From Epithemia pelagica (taxonomy: Eukaryota; Bacillariophyta; Bacillariophyceae; Surirellales; Surirellaceae), in NCBI GenBank assembly GCA_946965045.2, contig OX337239.1:1674001-1738000 (forward strand): a DNA stretch of 64,000 nucleotides. Direction: 5' to 3'. Each line of letters starts with the position of its first letter. Position 1 is the first letter of the stretch. Shown here in pieces: positions 21,234-31,593 of the stretch. Below the pieces are notes generated by a model that did no database searches, was not told the origin of the DNA, and worked only from the letters and a program-made list of their open reading frames with translations. Both the position numbers and the translations under genes were made by a program.

Positions 21234-23339
21234 TCAAGATACCAATGGTTGTTGTTTGACCGCTCGAGAGGAGGAACCAGGTGGCAAGGTGGTGGTCGTA
21301 CCCACTGTCGTTGTGGGTCGATTGCGCCGATCGGGCGATGGCATGGGGCTACCCGTCGTTCCACACAAGAATTTGGAACTGGCGGCTTCCGCAATTTTGG
21401 TGGTATCTTGACTTGAGGCTTGCAAGGATTGGATCCATTCCAGTGCTTCTTGTTCCTTGACATGTCGGCCATCTACAGCCATGATTGTGTCACTATCTTG
21501 CGCGTGGTGATTTGAATCCATCATGTGTGAGAGCGACTCCTCTCCCGAAGACAGCCACGAAGAGTTTCCAGCTTGGGATAACTGTTGCGTAGTTGATGCT
21601 CCGTGTTGTCGTCGTCGCGGTGTTTGTTGTACCCAGGGAAGATCGTTACCCACCAAACCTTCTACAACCACCGACGGTGTTTCGGAGGATTGTCGGCGAT
21701 GGCGATGAGGTGACCCATTGGCTTCTGCTTGAGGATCTTCCAACAAGGGTGGCCCTGAGGGCACCGGTGCTGCATGTTGTTGCCAAGAAGCCAACCAGGG
21801 AGCCTGGTTGCTACCCGGCAACAACAAGTCTTCTTCGTCCTCATCTTCACCCCAAGTATTGAGAGTAGTATGAGTTGTGACGCTATTGTTGTCCGTCATG
21901 GTCGTAGCAGCAGATAAACGGTGTGCCAAATGCAAGCTCGGGAAATGCTCCAATCCTTGTGGTTGTGGTGGACCAATTCGCGCTTGTCCTTCGTCCCCAT
22001 TCATGTTTGAAGGGTAGAGGTTGGCCGGAGCCAATCGGTGGTGCTTCTCACTCAAACTCTGGTCCGAGGCAGATCGAGTTTCCAGAAAGCGTGCTCGAGC
22101 AGCAAAGATTTGGCTAAGTTCTTCTTCAGGTGGGACTTCCAACATGGCGTCTTCAGGTCGGGTGGGCTGATAAGGCGTCAAACCATGATGCTGGGGGCGA
22201 TGGCGCAAACCTAAAACATTGTCTTGTTCGTGCATGTCTTGGGGATAATGACCTTCGCTCGTGTCTGCAAACTCGACATGATGCTGAGTCGCTGACGAAT
22301 CTTTGTACTGTTGCCGGTTGGTAAAGGAGTTGAACTTTTTGTGCGTAGGAAATGAAATGGGATTGCGGAGCATCTCCATCTCACTCGAATGCCGAGAAAG
22401 AAATGAATGATGTCGAACCGCTTTGGAGGGTGAGTCTGCGTGCGTAAAGGACGGAGTGGACGTCAACATAGCTTCCTGTATCGAAGGGCCATTCGGGATA
22501 CCGGTCAACGATTGCGCAGTAAGACTTTGCGATCGACTGCCGCTGGTAAGGCGTATAGGTGGCAAGAGACTTCCAGACGAGGAGGAAGCTCGGCTCCCGA
22601 TTCCTCGAGAACGAGAGGATGAGTCCTCGTCATCAGCTAGATCGTTGGGAAGAGACAAATGCTCTTTGTCTCCACCACCCAAGATTAAGATACTTCCATT
22701 TCCAGCTACTTCCGCATCCTCTTCGCATACCACCATGGACGGTGTTTCGAAATGCGAACTGGAAGTCGTGAAACCATCCCCGTTACTCAAATGAGGGTTC
22801 ATATTAGGGCCCAGTTCCTGGGGTTCCTTCACATCCAGTGGCGATACTACTGATGGGCGTTTCCGATGAGCCGAGGTAGTAGAGATAGCCGCACCTTTAG
22901 TGCTATTAGCCTTCATGTCCGAGTTGGCCTGGCGGCGGTAGTTGCCGGACGAGGTGTTGCACATGACTGGCGTCAATTCAAAGGGGAACTGGGACCCAGC
23001 AGCTCCTTCATGTCGTTGCAACAAGGCTGATACCAAGGTGGGAGGCACACTCGAAACCGACATTGCCGAAGATGTTGTCGGAGAAGCTTGTCCTGGTTCG
23101 TCGTCTTCCTGTTCCTGAACCGCACGGTTGGCGCCTTTTCGGCTTCCCGTTCCTGGAACTGGCCCATCATTGTCGGTCAAATACTCGTCCTCTTCATCTT
23201 CCACAGAGTGATTCGGTTGCATAGGAATGGTTTCTTCCATATCGGTCATGGCAATCGTGGTAGGAGGAGAAAGAGAGCAGAAATCTTCATGAACTCCAGC
23301 GCTTCCGTTCATCTTGGTGGATGCGTCGTTGCTTTTCAT
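21234..23339 (-). CDS. large disordered hypothetical protein
   Basis: 701 aa in one unbroken frame with an ATG. Almost entirely Ser/Pro/Gln/His-rich with many SP and TP sites, so it is probably intrinsically disordered and phosphorylated. No signal peptide, membrane segment or enzyme motif is seen. Candidate short motifs include an acidic patch (VEDEEDEYLTDNDGP) and a C-terminal helix (VKEQEALEWIQSLQAS). The frame length itself is strong evidence of coding. A regulatory or scaffold role is only a guess from composition. Confidence 0.7.
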   Translation of the reverse strand: MKSNDASTKMNGSAGVHEDFCSLSPPTTIAMTDMEETIPMQPNHSVEDEEDEYLTDNDGPVPGTGSRKGANRAVQEQEDDEPGQASPTTSSAMSVSSVPPTLVSALLQRHEGAAGSQFPFELTPVMCNTSSGNYRRQANSDMKANSTKGAAISTTSAHRKRPSVVSPLDVKEPQELGPNMNPHLSNGDGFTTSSSHFETPSMVVCEEDAEVAGNGSILILGGGDKEHLSLPNDLADDEDSSSRSRGIGSRASSSSGSLLPPIRLTSGSRSQSLTAQSLTGIPNGPSIQEAMLTSTPSFTHADSPSKAVRHHSFLSRHSSEMEMLRNPISFPTHKKFNSFTNRQQYKDSSATQHHVEFADTSEGHYPQDMHEQDNVLGLRHRPQHHGLTPYQPTRPEDAMLEVPPEEELSQIFAARARFLETRSASDQSLSEKHHRLAPANLYPSNMNGDEGQARIGPPQPQGLEHFPSLHLAHRLSAATTMTDNNSVTTHTTLNTWGEDEDEEDLLLPGSNQAPWLASWQQHAAPVPSGPPLLEDPQAEANGSPHRHRRQSSETPSVVVEGLVGNDLPWVQQTPRRRQHGASTTQQLSQAGNSSWLSSGEESLSHMMDSNHHAQDSDTIMAVDGRHVKEQEALEWIQSLQASSQDTTKIAEAASSKFLCGTTGSPMPSPDRRNRPTTTVGTTTTLPPGSSSRAVKQQPLVS

Positions 23340-25026
23340 GGTGCTTTAAACAATAGCTGCCGTCTTGATGGCTGCTGCTTCTTTAGACTTTCTTTTCTTC
23401 AGGTTCTTGACTTGAGATGATTAGTGTCTTGCGCTGGATATGGGATTGTCCCGGCAAACAGACAAACCGGGTCACCACGACTGGTTGGCAAGAGGCACAA
23501 AAATTCAACACGTTATCCAACAAAAAATTGGGGAAGGACAAGCCAATAGATTTGAGGAGATAACCACGATTGCGGAAGCCAACGGTGAAATGTAGCGACA
23601 CAGAAACTCTGGTATCCGTCCTCGCCTGTTGAGATCTTTCGTGTCGTTTTTCTTCGTCTTCTCCTATATTGGCCTTCCCGGGGGTCAGTTCAGACAATAC
23701 ACCTGGTTACTGCTTCTCAGGTCACCAACAAATGCTCGTTTTTGGCCGTCTCCGACAAGTACCAACGTGTGCAACCGCAAAAAAAAGTGTCGGTTGCATG
23801 AAAGGGGAATTCTGCTCTTTCCTAGGTGACACACAAGTTGCGGCTCTCATTCATTTCGTAGAGTATCTCAAATGAGGCACGGCGGGCGTTTCCGTTGTTC
23901 CGTTCGAAATCCAAGATCTTTCTCGTCTCTACGAGCATTATTATGCGGGATTGGCCACTTGGGACCAAAAATAGTGGACGATGGACATGGACAACAAACG
24001 ACATCTCGCGGGACGACCGACGAGTCAAGTCACGTAAGAATCACACACAGGGGATTGCCACAATTGCCCCCGCCCACCCCCATGGTCATGGTCATTGTAC
24101 TCGTACCTTAACAGTAGTGTATTTCTACACTAACTATGGTCTGTCATTGCTTCCGATCAGATTCCCGCGACACTGACTGTGATCTTTATTGTAGTTTGGC
24201 GCGCTTTCCCCCAAACTCAAAATCCTGTACTACGAATAAGTCGGAAGAAATTAACGATACTTAAGACCCCAAACCATTGACACGACGGAGTGTACAAGAC
24301 TGAATGACACAAGATTTAAAATACATACAGACACTAGTCGTTGGTCACAAAATTCAAATTGCAAAGCAACTTCCACACAACTCCACACAATTCTGCCAAT
24401 GGTGCTTTCCGCATCATCGCCATCTGCTCCTCCATATCCTTTCGCATTTCGCATTTCGCATTCCTCTACTTCGTGCCGACGGAAAGCACACGCGAACAAG
24501 AAAGATCACTGACAAAGAGAACAGAGACATGGTCGGAGTAACTGGTAACGGAAAAGAAAATCAGCAGGTTCATCCATTCAGATTTATCATCCTCCGTGAA
24601 ACTCCATCTACCTAGAGAGAGGCTGTCCTTGGTGCGAATTGCTAAGAGACGAACTTAACCGTCACTCGGAAACACATCTCCAATGGCGACAAAACAAAGA
24701 ATATCGAGAAGCTCAAATGAAGATGGCCAGATATCGCTCCAACGAACAGACGATGGATGCCGCTGGGAACTGGGAACTGGGAACGTCCAAGTTTACTTCG
24801 CGGAGCTATGGGCTTGATGCAGGACATGCTGCTCTGTGAGTTAGGTTGCTAGAAAACTAGATGCTAACCATTGAAGGTTCTCGAATTCCACTTTCGACAT
24901 TTCCGTCATTAGCAAAGGGTGTGTTCAGTGGTTCGGCAATCTGCACAGAGAAGAGTCTTTTGAAACAGTTTTCACATGTTTTCTTTCTTGCTTCTACTTC
25001 CATGCTAGGAGTATTAGTTTACAGTC
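23340..25026. other. 1.7-kb intergenic region
   Basis: Between two minus-strand genes. A 104-codon frame at 23697-23383 (minus) lacks an ATG and is out of frame with the downstream gene. It might be a 5' exon or leader but is not supported. Small reiterations occur (CGCATTT three times near 24443-24460, GGGAACT near 24764-24782). No RNA gene or transposon end is recognised. Confidence 0.4.
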
Positions 25027-26676
25027 TTAACGTTTCTGTTTCAACGCTTTCTGATTGGCCTTTTCTCGTGCCAAGCGCAGCTTTTTGTTCTCGTGTGTTT
25101 CATGAACAAACACTTTACTGAAATTTGCCACCGAAGGCGAACAATGATGTTTCTTGTAAAAAGCCGAAGCAGCATTTAATCTCGGAAGAACCTGGCAAAC
25201 TCCAAAAGCCATGCGCCGACGATCACGCCTGGAAAGACTTCGATTCACACCATCCAGAGTAATCGATGAACTGTAGAGATCCATCACATTGTGAGGTGGC
25301 TCTTGATAGAGCGGATGTTGACAGGCCATGAAATCGTCATTTGGTGGAGTTTTGGGCACTTGGTATTTAGAGAAAAAGTACGGGCCGATGAATAAACGGT
25401 GGCAATAGTGATACGTATGCGGCATCCAGTGGTAGTCCATTGAACAAAGATCCGTGTCAACCGAATCGGTCGAGGAAACTTCCGGAGATTTGTCGATCCA
25501 TTTACTCCAAGCCTCCAGGCTCCCATTTTCGGGATCTGATATCATGAATGACAAGGACGTTTCATGGCGCAAATTGAAGTGAGCGGCAGCGAAGCAGTAG
25601 GCATGCATTTCTGCCATGAAGGTACCCCTTTGCTTTTCTTCTTCATAGACAGGGACGACAAAGGCAACCCACGCGTTGACAATATTCCAAAAATCTGAGG
25701 CTTGGACAACATAGGGTGCTCCAATGTTGTATTCTTTATCCATCTCCTTCATCGTCATTTTAAGCAAACCTGAAGTGCTTGCCGTCTCTCGAATCCCTGG
25801 TAATGCCAGCAACTCTGAAATATTGAAACGAGAAAAGAATTGTCCACCAAAGCCGTACTTGGCCGCCATGGGTTGGCCTTTGCCAACAATCCGAAATCCA
25901 TTCGCATCACTCCATATTTCTGGATCAGTTGACATGTCTCTCTTGAATGGTCGAAGAAGAAATTGATCAGGGTCCATTAAAACGAAAATAGTTTTTTCAT
26001 ACTCCGACGAATACTGTGGAAACTTGAGGCCATGCGTCATCCAATGCTGAATACCGAACGGTTTGTTGAAAAAATTATACTTGGGCTGGACCATATGCGA
26101 ATAATCGGGCGTGGTATGGAGACGAAACTTGTTGGACATGGGCCGAAAAATTTGTTCGATATGGAGTTTATGAAGAGACTCTGCCGCTTCATCAGTCTCA
26201 CAGGAAGCCACTCGAGTGACGTTCCCAGTGAATCCAGAGGCCATGACCTGATAGAAAAAAGAATATGATTGCCAATCTTGTAGTGCATTGCAGCCAGAGC
26301 TGAACACAATGTGAAACACATAACCATCATTCATCTCGAGCGCTTCCTCTTCCGTTTGATGTCTTTTTTGTTGTCGTCGTTGTACTTTTTGTTGCTTTGA
26401 TCCGACATTTCTTCGCAACGGTATTGTCGGTATATCATGGGGTTGTTGTGACAAATTCAGCTTATCAAGATAATGGGTGTCAATGGTACGAAGAACCATA
26501 AAGTTTGACATCCAAACTGTAAAGAGTACAAAGGCGATGAATCCCCCGGCGCATGAAACAAATCGACGGCCAAGCATCTTAATGGGGTGCCATTTCCCAG
26601 CTATTTTCATGCAGTGGCGGCGACTGTTGGATTGACTACTTTTCAATGACTCCATTGTGGTCGGTCGAGTGAGCAT
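25027..26676 (-). CDS. type II Golgi glycosyltransferase, SERGT/HPAT-like
   Basis: About 549 aa from the ATG at 26676 (MLTRPTTMESLK). The next ATG at 26655 is equally possible. One membrane anchor (FVSCAGGFIAFVLFTVWMSNF) gives a type II topology, and a Gln/Arg-rich stem follows. The catalytic part has HIVFSSGCNALQDWQSY, TGNVTRVASC, TIFVLMDPDQFLLRPF (a DPD nucleotide-sugar/metal site), and later WVAFVVPVYEEE and HYHW-type aromatic blocks. This order resembles plant peptidyl-serine galactosyltransferase and hydroxyproline arabinosyltransferase (GT95) proteins. A role in O-glycosylation of secreted Ser/Hyp-rich proteins is inference, though PT-rich secreted proteins are encoded nearby. Donor and acceptor are not predictable. 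Confidence 0.7.
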   Translation of the reverse strand: MLTRPTTMESLKSSQSNSRRHCMKIAGKWHPIKMLGRRFVSCAGGFIAFVLFTVWMSNFMVLRTIDTHYLDKLNLSQQPHDIPTIPLRRNVGSKQQKVQRRQQKRHQTEEEALEMNDGYVFHIVFSSGCNALQDWQSYSFFYQVMASGFTGNVTRVASCETDEAAESLHKLHIEQIFRPMSNKFRLHTTPDYSHMVQPKYNFFNKPFGIQHWMTHGLKFPQYSSEYEKTIFVLMDPDQFLLRPFKRDMSTDPEIWSDANGFRIVGKGQPMAAKYGFGGQFFSRFNISELLALPGIRETASTSGLLKMTMKEMDKEYNIGAPYVVQASDFWNIVNAWVAFVVPVYEEEKQRGTFMAEMHAYCFAAAHFNLRHETSLSFMISDPENGSLEAWSKWIDKSPEVSSTDSVDTDLCSMDYHWMPHTYHYCHRLFIGPYFFSKYQVPKTPPNDDFMACQHPLYQEPPHNVMDLYSSSITLDGVNRSLSRRDRRRMAFGVCQVLPRLNAASAFYKKHHCSPSVANFSKVFVHETHENKKLRLAREKANQKALKQKR

Positions 26677-26826
26677 CAAGCGAGAAATGATGCACAATGG
26701 GTCGCAGGTCTTTCGCTCAAAAAGTCGTCCAATCCACACTTCTCAAATTAACGAACTTGACCTAAGCTATTACACTTACACTTCACATCTGGGTAGGAGT
26801 AATAGGAGTAATTTATTTCCATTGCC

Positions 26827-27642
26827 TCAATTGGCTTCATCTAGATAGTCTTGAATCTGTTGTGGAGTCAAAATAGTAAATTTCCCATTCTTACGGACCG
26901 TGGCCACTTGAATGTTGTGAGCAGTCATTTCTCCTTCAAATCCTTCCCGCAATGTCAACAATGCCGTATGAATGGCATCTTCCAGTTCCATATCTTCATT
27001 CCATCGCTTTTCCAAAAAGTTTTTGGCCGACACAAAGTTTTTGCCAATGGCCGTGGCCTTCCAACCAAAATAGGTACCAGACGGATCGACTTGGTACAAT
27101 GCCGGTGTGACGCCATCGCCCTGTAACCCGGCAACGAGCAAGGATATTCCAAACGGACGAACACCACCGCGCTGTGTGTATTCTTGCATGGTCCCTGCCG
27201 CGTTTTTGACCAGTTGACCCACGGGTTGCACTTCGCCGTACATGCGTTCATACGATTGGGACGATTTGCGTGCACGCTTAACTACAACCAAGTACGCACA
27301 GGATAAAAAAGAGAGCGAATATCGTGAGTTATTTTGGTTGAACCGTATTAATCCGGAAATAATGAGCCCGGAACGGTACGTACCCAACACTCGGTAATCC
27401 GGACCAAGACCAGCATAACAAAATCCCGATGTGGGTGTAATTTCCTCAATTTTGCTCACATGATCCGAATCTACCAAGACTGATGGCATCTTCTTGTCGG
27501 TGGCCAAGACGACACCATCTACGGCGCAAATACCCAAGGCGGTCTTTCCATTGGCAACCGCGTTGAGCGCATATTCAATCTGAAGTAGTTTTCCAGTTCT
27601 GGAAAAGGTGGTCAAACTGAAACTGTATGCTGAGTCTCCCAT
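26827..27642 (-). CDS. PSMA2: 20S proteasome subunit alpha type-2 (2 exons)
   Basis: Exons 27642-27384 and 27281-26827 (minus) join with phase 1 to 237 aa, close to the 234 aa of human PSMA2. The intron is 102 nt, GTACGT...TTGTAG, and splicing restores GPDYRVLVKRARK. The alpha-type signature is at the N-terminus ([21 protein letters not shown]). Other conserved blocks are [31 protein letters not shown] and [17 protein letters not shown]. It forms part of the outer alpha ring that gates substrate entry into the 20S core. The intron contains no stop in frame and is a multiple of three, so an unspliced transcript would still encode a 271-aa protein. The gene is divergent from the START-like gene, 538 bp away. 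Confidence 0.95.
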   Translation of the reverse strand: MGDSAYSFSLTTFSRTGKLLQIEYALNAVANGKTALGICAVDGVVLATDKKMPSVLVDSDHVSKIEEITPTSGFCYAGLGPDYRVLGTYRSGLIISGLIRFNQNNSRYSLSFLSCAYLVVVKRARKSSQSYERMYGEVQPVGQLVKNAAGTMQEYTQRGGVRPFGISLLVAGLQGDGVTPALYQVDPSGTYFGWKATAIGKNFVSAKNFLEKRWNEDMELEDAIHTALLTLREGFEGEMTAHNIQVATVRKNGKFTILTPQQIQDYLDEAN

Positions 27643-28180
27643 GGCTTGTTGTCTATTGGATCGTTGACGGGACGCTGGTTTGGCAAATGTTTGTTCGTCT
27701 CGTGTGAGTTAAAGAGACAAGAGCACTGCATCCACGATGATGGACAAAGAAGGCAAAAGATCCGGAAATAGAGCGACCGGAAGAGGGGCAACACTTTGAA
27801 AATTTGAATCTGTTTGTAAAATCAAAATCTTCCTTCAAGCGCGTTCCAAACACGACTCATGAGAACGAAGAACATGGCGAGAAGGATGCAGAATCTTTTC
27901 GCCCTTATCCGCGACCAGAATATATGACGTCACGTACCACAGTATGGAAATACGTAACTACCACGTGGTGCCACCTGCAACAGCAACACAGCGAACACAT
28001 CAGCCACAGCCCCGCGGTGACCGTGAAAGCACGGACGGGGCTGATGATTCAACCAACAATCCACACAGAGAAAGCGAACGTATCCATCATCATCATCATC
28101 GTCGTATACACCCGGTGCACGGTTACACGTTCTTACATATTCTCATTTGGCCTTGATCAATCCCAAAACTGACTAGAACC
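27643..28180. promoter_or_regulatory. divergent promoter region with CRE-like and E-box/G-box palindromes
   Basis: The 538-bp spacer lies between the proteasome alpha-2 gene (minus) and a plastid-type START-like gene (plus). It holds a perfect TGACGTCA palindrome at 27925-27932 and CCACGTGG at 27961-27968. TGACGT/ACGTCA elements act as CO2/cAMP-responsive sites in Phaeodactylum. Function here is inference from the motif alone. Confidence 0.35.
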
Positions 28181-29662
28181 ATGGCTGCAAGAAGAATGAC
28201 AATGGCATCGGCACTGTGTTCGTTATTCTTCGTTGGTCTTTTACCAACGCTTGGCAGATTCGTGGTCTCAGACGCGTTGATGTTTGGGCAACCTCCCCGC
28301 CGCCATCTTCTTTCATACGGCAACAGAGAAACAGCACCTCGAATCCCTCCTTCTGTTCATGATGACTTTCTGCAAATTGGTTCGTCTCGGTATGGAAGGA
28401 GCCACGGCGACAAACAATTTCATCACAATCACCGAGCCACAAAAGAAGACGATACAACAACCTGGTCCAAAAAGGCTCCATCTAGAAGTGACCGAAGTGA
28501 ATCTCGTCTCGGTGTACGGCGGAGAGTCCGGGCGGTGTTAGCGAAAGCGAGAGAGAGAACTGGCGTGACAAACGATAGCGAGCGAATGAGTCTCATGAAC
28601 GGAAGAGCCTCTCTTCTCCGCTCTGATAGCAATCTTGGCCTGGAGGCCACTACCAAAACGTGGTCCATCCGGAATGGCAACGGCGCTGATGACTTTTTAG
28701 ATTCGGATGCAACATTAAGTTTGCTCTTGGCCGAAGAGGAACTTTCATCAAATCCAACCGAAGATTTATTTGCCTCGCCTCATCCTTTGGAGAACCAAAC
28801 TCCAGTGAACGGAGAAAATCTCAATGGAAACACTGTATCTACCGTTTATCGAAACAACAATATTAGCCCAAAGGTAGAAGTTCTCAGGGGAGGCCAAAGT
28901 ACTCCACCTTCTCCGGTCCCAGTGGTTCCCAAACTTGAAAGCAAAGTGGTGTCTTCATCGTCTACGAACAAAAAAGCAAGTGCTCCCTCTTCAGAATCCG
29001 ATGCTCAACCCCTACCATTCAACCTCCCATCACTGACTCCTGAACAGGAAGCTATGTTGAAAGCAGGAGAACGAGTTCAAGAGCAAGAAAAAATGGGTGG
29101 TGAAGGCTCCGGATTTGTCGTGTTTGATGTTCCAGCTCCCGAATACGCTGTCTGGGAGGTGTTGCTAGATTTTGAAGCCTATCCAGAGAACATTGGTACC
29201 GTACGGAGTATGCGGATGTTCACAAACAAGCACCTGAAGCAGTCTTTTTATTCCGAAAAACCGTTGCCTCACGGTGCCACGGGTGTTCGCCATTATGGCA
29301 AGGCATGTATATCTCGAGCGTCTTTTATACTTTCCAAATTCCGTCTCAACATTGCGGCCATTCATCGCTATCAACCTCATCCGGATGGTCACTTTATGGT
29401 CTTCACCTTGGACCCTGCCTGTAAAAATGCTGTCCTCCGCGACGCCAAGGGCATTTGGTACACGGAAAGCAATCCAGCCGGTGTGAAGGAGGGTATGACT
29501 CGAGTGTGGTTGCTATGTGAACTCAAGGTATCTTCACTGCTTCCTAAGTTCATCGTGGATTATGCTGCGGAACGTGCCATGCCTCGCGCAACGACATGGT
29601 TACCCTCGGCCGTCAAAAGGTTTTTGGATGGCCAAGACCAACCCCAAGAGGCCAAACCATAG
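28181..29662 (+). CDS. plastid-type START/SRPBCC-like (polyketide cyclase-like) protein
   Basis: 493 aa, one exon, ATG start. The N-terminus has a signal-peptide core (ALCSLFFVGLLPTLGRFVV) then SDALMFG, which loosely fits a diatom plastid presequence. Residues about 50-290 are Ser/Asn-rich and disordered. The C-terminal 180 residues look like an SRPBCC/Coq10-like lipid-binding fold: GFVVFDVPAPEYAVWEVLLDFEAYPE (about residues 310-335), then a strand-rich part and a final long helix (FIVDYAAERAMPRATTWL). These proteins bind hydrophobic ligands in a deep pocket. Ligand and role are unknown. The domain call rests on the entry motif and the terminal helix only. Confidence 0.65.
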   Translation: MAARRMTMASALCSLFFVGLLPTLGRFVVSDALMFGQPPRRHLLSYGNRETAPRIPPSVHDDFLQIGSSRYGRSHGDKQFHHNHRATKEDDTTTWSKKAPSRSDRSESRLGVRRRVRAVLAKARERTGVTNDSERMSLMNGRASLLRSDSNLGLEATTKTWSIRNGNGADDFLDSDATLSLLLAEEELSSNPTEDLFASPHPLENQTPVNGENLNGNTVSTVYRNNNISPKVEVLRGGQSTPPSPVPVVPKLESKVVSSSSTNKKASAPSSESDAQPLPFNLPSLTPEQEAMLKAGERVQEQEKMGGEGSGFVVFDVPAPEYAVWEVLLDFEAYPENIGTVRSMRMFTNKHLKQSFYSEKPLPHGATGVRHYGKACISRASFILSKFRLNIAAIHRYQPHPDGHFMVFTLDPACKNAVLRDAKGIWYTESNPAGVKEGMTRVWLLCELKVSSLLPKFIVDYAAERAMPRATTWLPSAVKRFLDGQDQPQEAKP

Positions 29663-29709
29663 CCTCGGTTGTTAAGAAAGAAACAACTGAACTGTATAGC
29701 TTGGCGACT

Positions 29710-29916
29710 ATGGGTTCCTCAGAACATTCTAAACTCAGTGGACAGTGTGGAATGGAATTCATCATGCAACAATTGATGGCGCTTAAACAAATGCTTGGCC
29801 TTCGACAGGAGGGTGTCGTATCTGGAGAAACAATCCTCGCATCTGTCCTCGAAAGTGTGGACGACGGAAGAGATCCACTACATGTTGACGCTGACAAATT
29901 CGTCGGTTATCTGTGA
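29710..29916 (+). CDS. possible small ORF downstream of the START-like gene
   Basis: A 68-codon ATG-initiated frame with helical, protein-like composition (GMEFIMQQLMALKQMLG, then DGRDPLHVDADKFVGYL). It begins 48 bp after the START-like stop in a different frame. It could be an alternative 3' exon, a small gene or chance. Confidence 0.25.
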   Translation: MGSSEHSKLSGQCGMEFIMQQLMALKQMLGLRQEGVVSGETILASVLESVDDGRDPLHVDADKFVGYL

Positions 29917-30126
29917 AATAATCACAGTTCAACCCTGTAATATATCATTACTACTTGTAAAGTAGATTTTCGTTGGTCTTCCAAAATTCAATAGCTTTTG
30001 CTCCGAGGATCCATCTTGCCCAACGAAATAGTTTTGAGGAGCTATGCACTCCTACGAGTACCGTAGTTTCTCCGTCAGTGGCGCGGCGCTGGAGAAGAAA
30101 AAGGAAGTTCACCATGGGAATTCTGA

Positions 30127-31593
30127 ATGCTCGTCCCTTCCGATAGTATTCAGGGTATCATAATGAGCAATTATTGCTTAGCACGACAACACAGTGTGCC
30201 ACTTGGTCATATTGCGGAGCGAATCTCCGCCTTGAAAGATTCCACGGATCAACTCCAAACTTCTTGTACAAACTGTGATGAAACAGCATCCACCAAGAAC
30301 TTTGAAGGATGTCCAGATACTGCAGCTAACCAACACGAATTGGTAATTCATTTCGACGTCAACGAAACTATATTGGTAGGGGACGAAGCTGGTGGGGACT
30401 CTGTGATGGATTCGTTGAACAAAATGTTAGCAAAGTCGGCTTTTGTTCAAGTGCCGGAAGCAGATCGACTATCATACAACAATGATCAATCGGAATACTA
30501 TGAGGAAACCTCACACATCATCCCTACGCATTGGTGGAACGGCCTCCCTATTCACGAAAGCCGCAATAGCTATGACGATCACTGGAAGAATCAGGTGCCA
30601 AATGATGAAAATGACTCTTCAATTGTAAATATTCAAGAGTTCGTCCCTCCACTGTATACAGGTTGGGATTGGCCCAGTCACTGTGTCCCCTACTACCGAA
30701 CAAGACTTCGCAGAAACTTGGGGAATAATTTTTGTCAACATAATGGATCCATCTATGCTGAAACCTTGGAATTGATGAAAACGAAATTGGGACTGGTACG
30801 AGATGGACTCGACCCAAATCCATCCAATGAGAACAAACTGTTTTGTCACCTTCTCCCTGCGTTTTTCGAAACCTTACATTACCTTTCAACCTCTCGAAAA
30901 GACAAATGGACAATCGTCTTCCGCACGTTTGGGAGCGATTTGAGTGACATCGCTGAAGCTGTTACAGCATTTGCCCGCGGCAGGCATCCGTCTTATCCAA
31001 ATTTTCGAGATGATCGACTTGTCATGGACAAGAAACATCTGTTTCAAGGAAAATGGACCAAAGAAATGGATGGCCATGAGCTGAACGACGAGAGAAAGTG
31101 TCCTGGTCATGAAAACTGGATTTATCAGTTATGGGATCACGATGGTAACACATTGGTGGCATTGGACGAAGACAAGGTGTTGGAGCTGTTGCATGACCGA
31201 AACATTCATATATGTGGAATTCGAGACGACTACGACTTTTGGAGTAAAAATAAATGTCATCCATGGGCTGGGAAACCTGTCTGGAAACCTAGTGATTCAG
31301 AACAGATCGGAAAAGAAGCGCAACACCATCACATTCTATTTGATGACAACATTCATAATTTGCGTACAGATAGTATCGCCAGCGTCCGGTCTAAAGTATT
31401 GGCAAGTGATCGAAACGGTCGACATAATGGAGCTGGTTCCCCTCGGTATGCGCCCTTGACGCCGTCGGAGATTGCTGAACAGCAGGGAATTCACTTGATT
31501 CGTGTACCCACGGTAGAACCGCTACTGGACTCGAGATGGTTCATTCGTCAGATTCAACGTGCGCAAATGAAATTTGCTGCGTGTCGACCTTGA
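30127..31593 (+). CDS. HAD-superfamily-like protein with DxNxT motif
   Basis: 488 aa, ATG start. ELVIHFDVNETILVG (D77, N79, T81) resembles HAD motif I, with Asn in place of the second Asp. WTIVFRTFGSDL fits motif II, with a Ser/Thr after a strand. ILFDDNIHN near residue 400 fits motif IV with paired acidic residues. The order and spacing are those of a HAD-like fold with a large insert between motifs I and II, which is enriched in Trp/His. The loss of the second Asp, normally the acid/base in phosphatases, suggests altered or absent phosphatase activity. I recall similar proteins in protists but cannot name a characterised one. No targeting peptide is seen. Confidence 0.65.
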   Translation: MLVPSDSIQGIIMSNYCLARQHSVPLGHIAERISALKDSTDQLQTSCTNCDETASTKNFEGCPDTAANQHELVIHFDVNETILVGDEAGGDSVMDSLNKMLAKSAFVQVPEADRLSYNNDQSEYYEETSHIIPTHWWNGLPIHESRNSYDDHWKNQVPNDENDSSIVNIQEFVPPLYTGWDWPSHCVPYYRTRLRRNLGNNFCQHNGSIYAETLELMKTKLGLVRDGLDPNPSNENKLFCHLLPAFFETLHYLSTSRKDKWTIVFRTFGSDLSDIAEAVTAFARGRHPSYPNFRDDRLVMDKKHLFQGKWTKEMDGHELNDERKCPGHENWIYQLWDHDGNTLVALDEDKVLELLHDRNIHICGIRDDYDFWSKNKCHPWAGKPVWKPSDSEQIGKEAQHHHILFDDNIHNLRTDSIASVRSKVLASDRNGRHNGAGSPRYAPLTPSEIAEQQGIHLIRVPTVEPLLDSRWFIRQIQRAQMKFAACRP

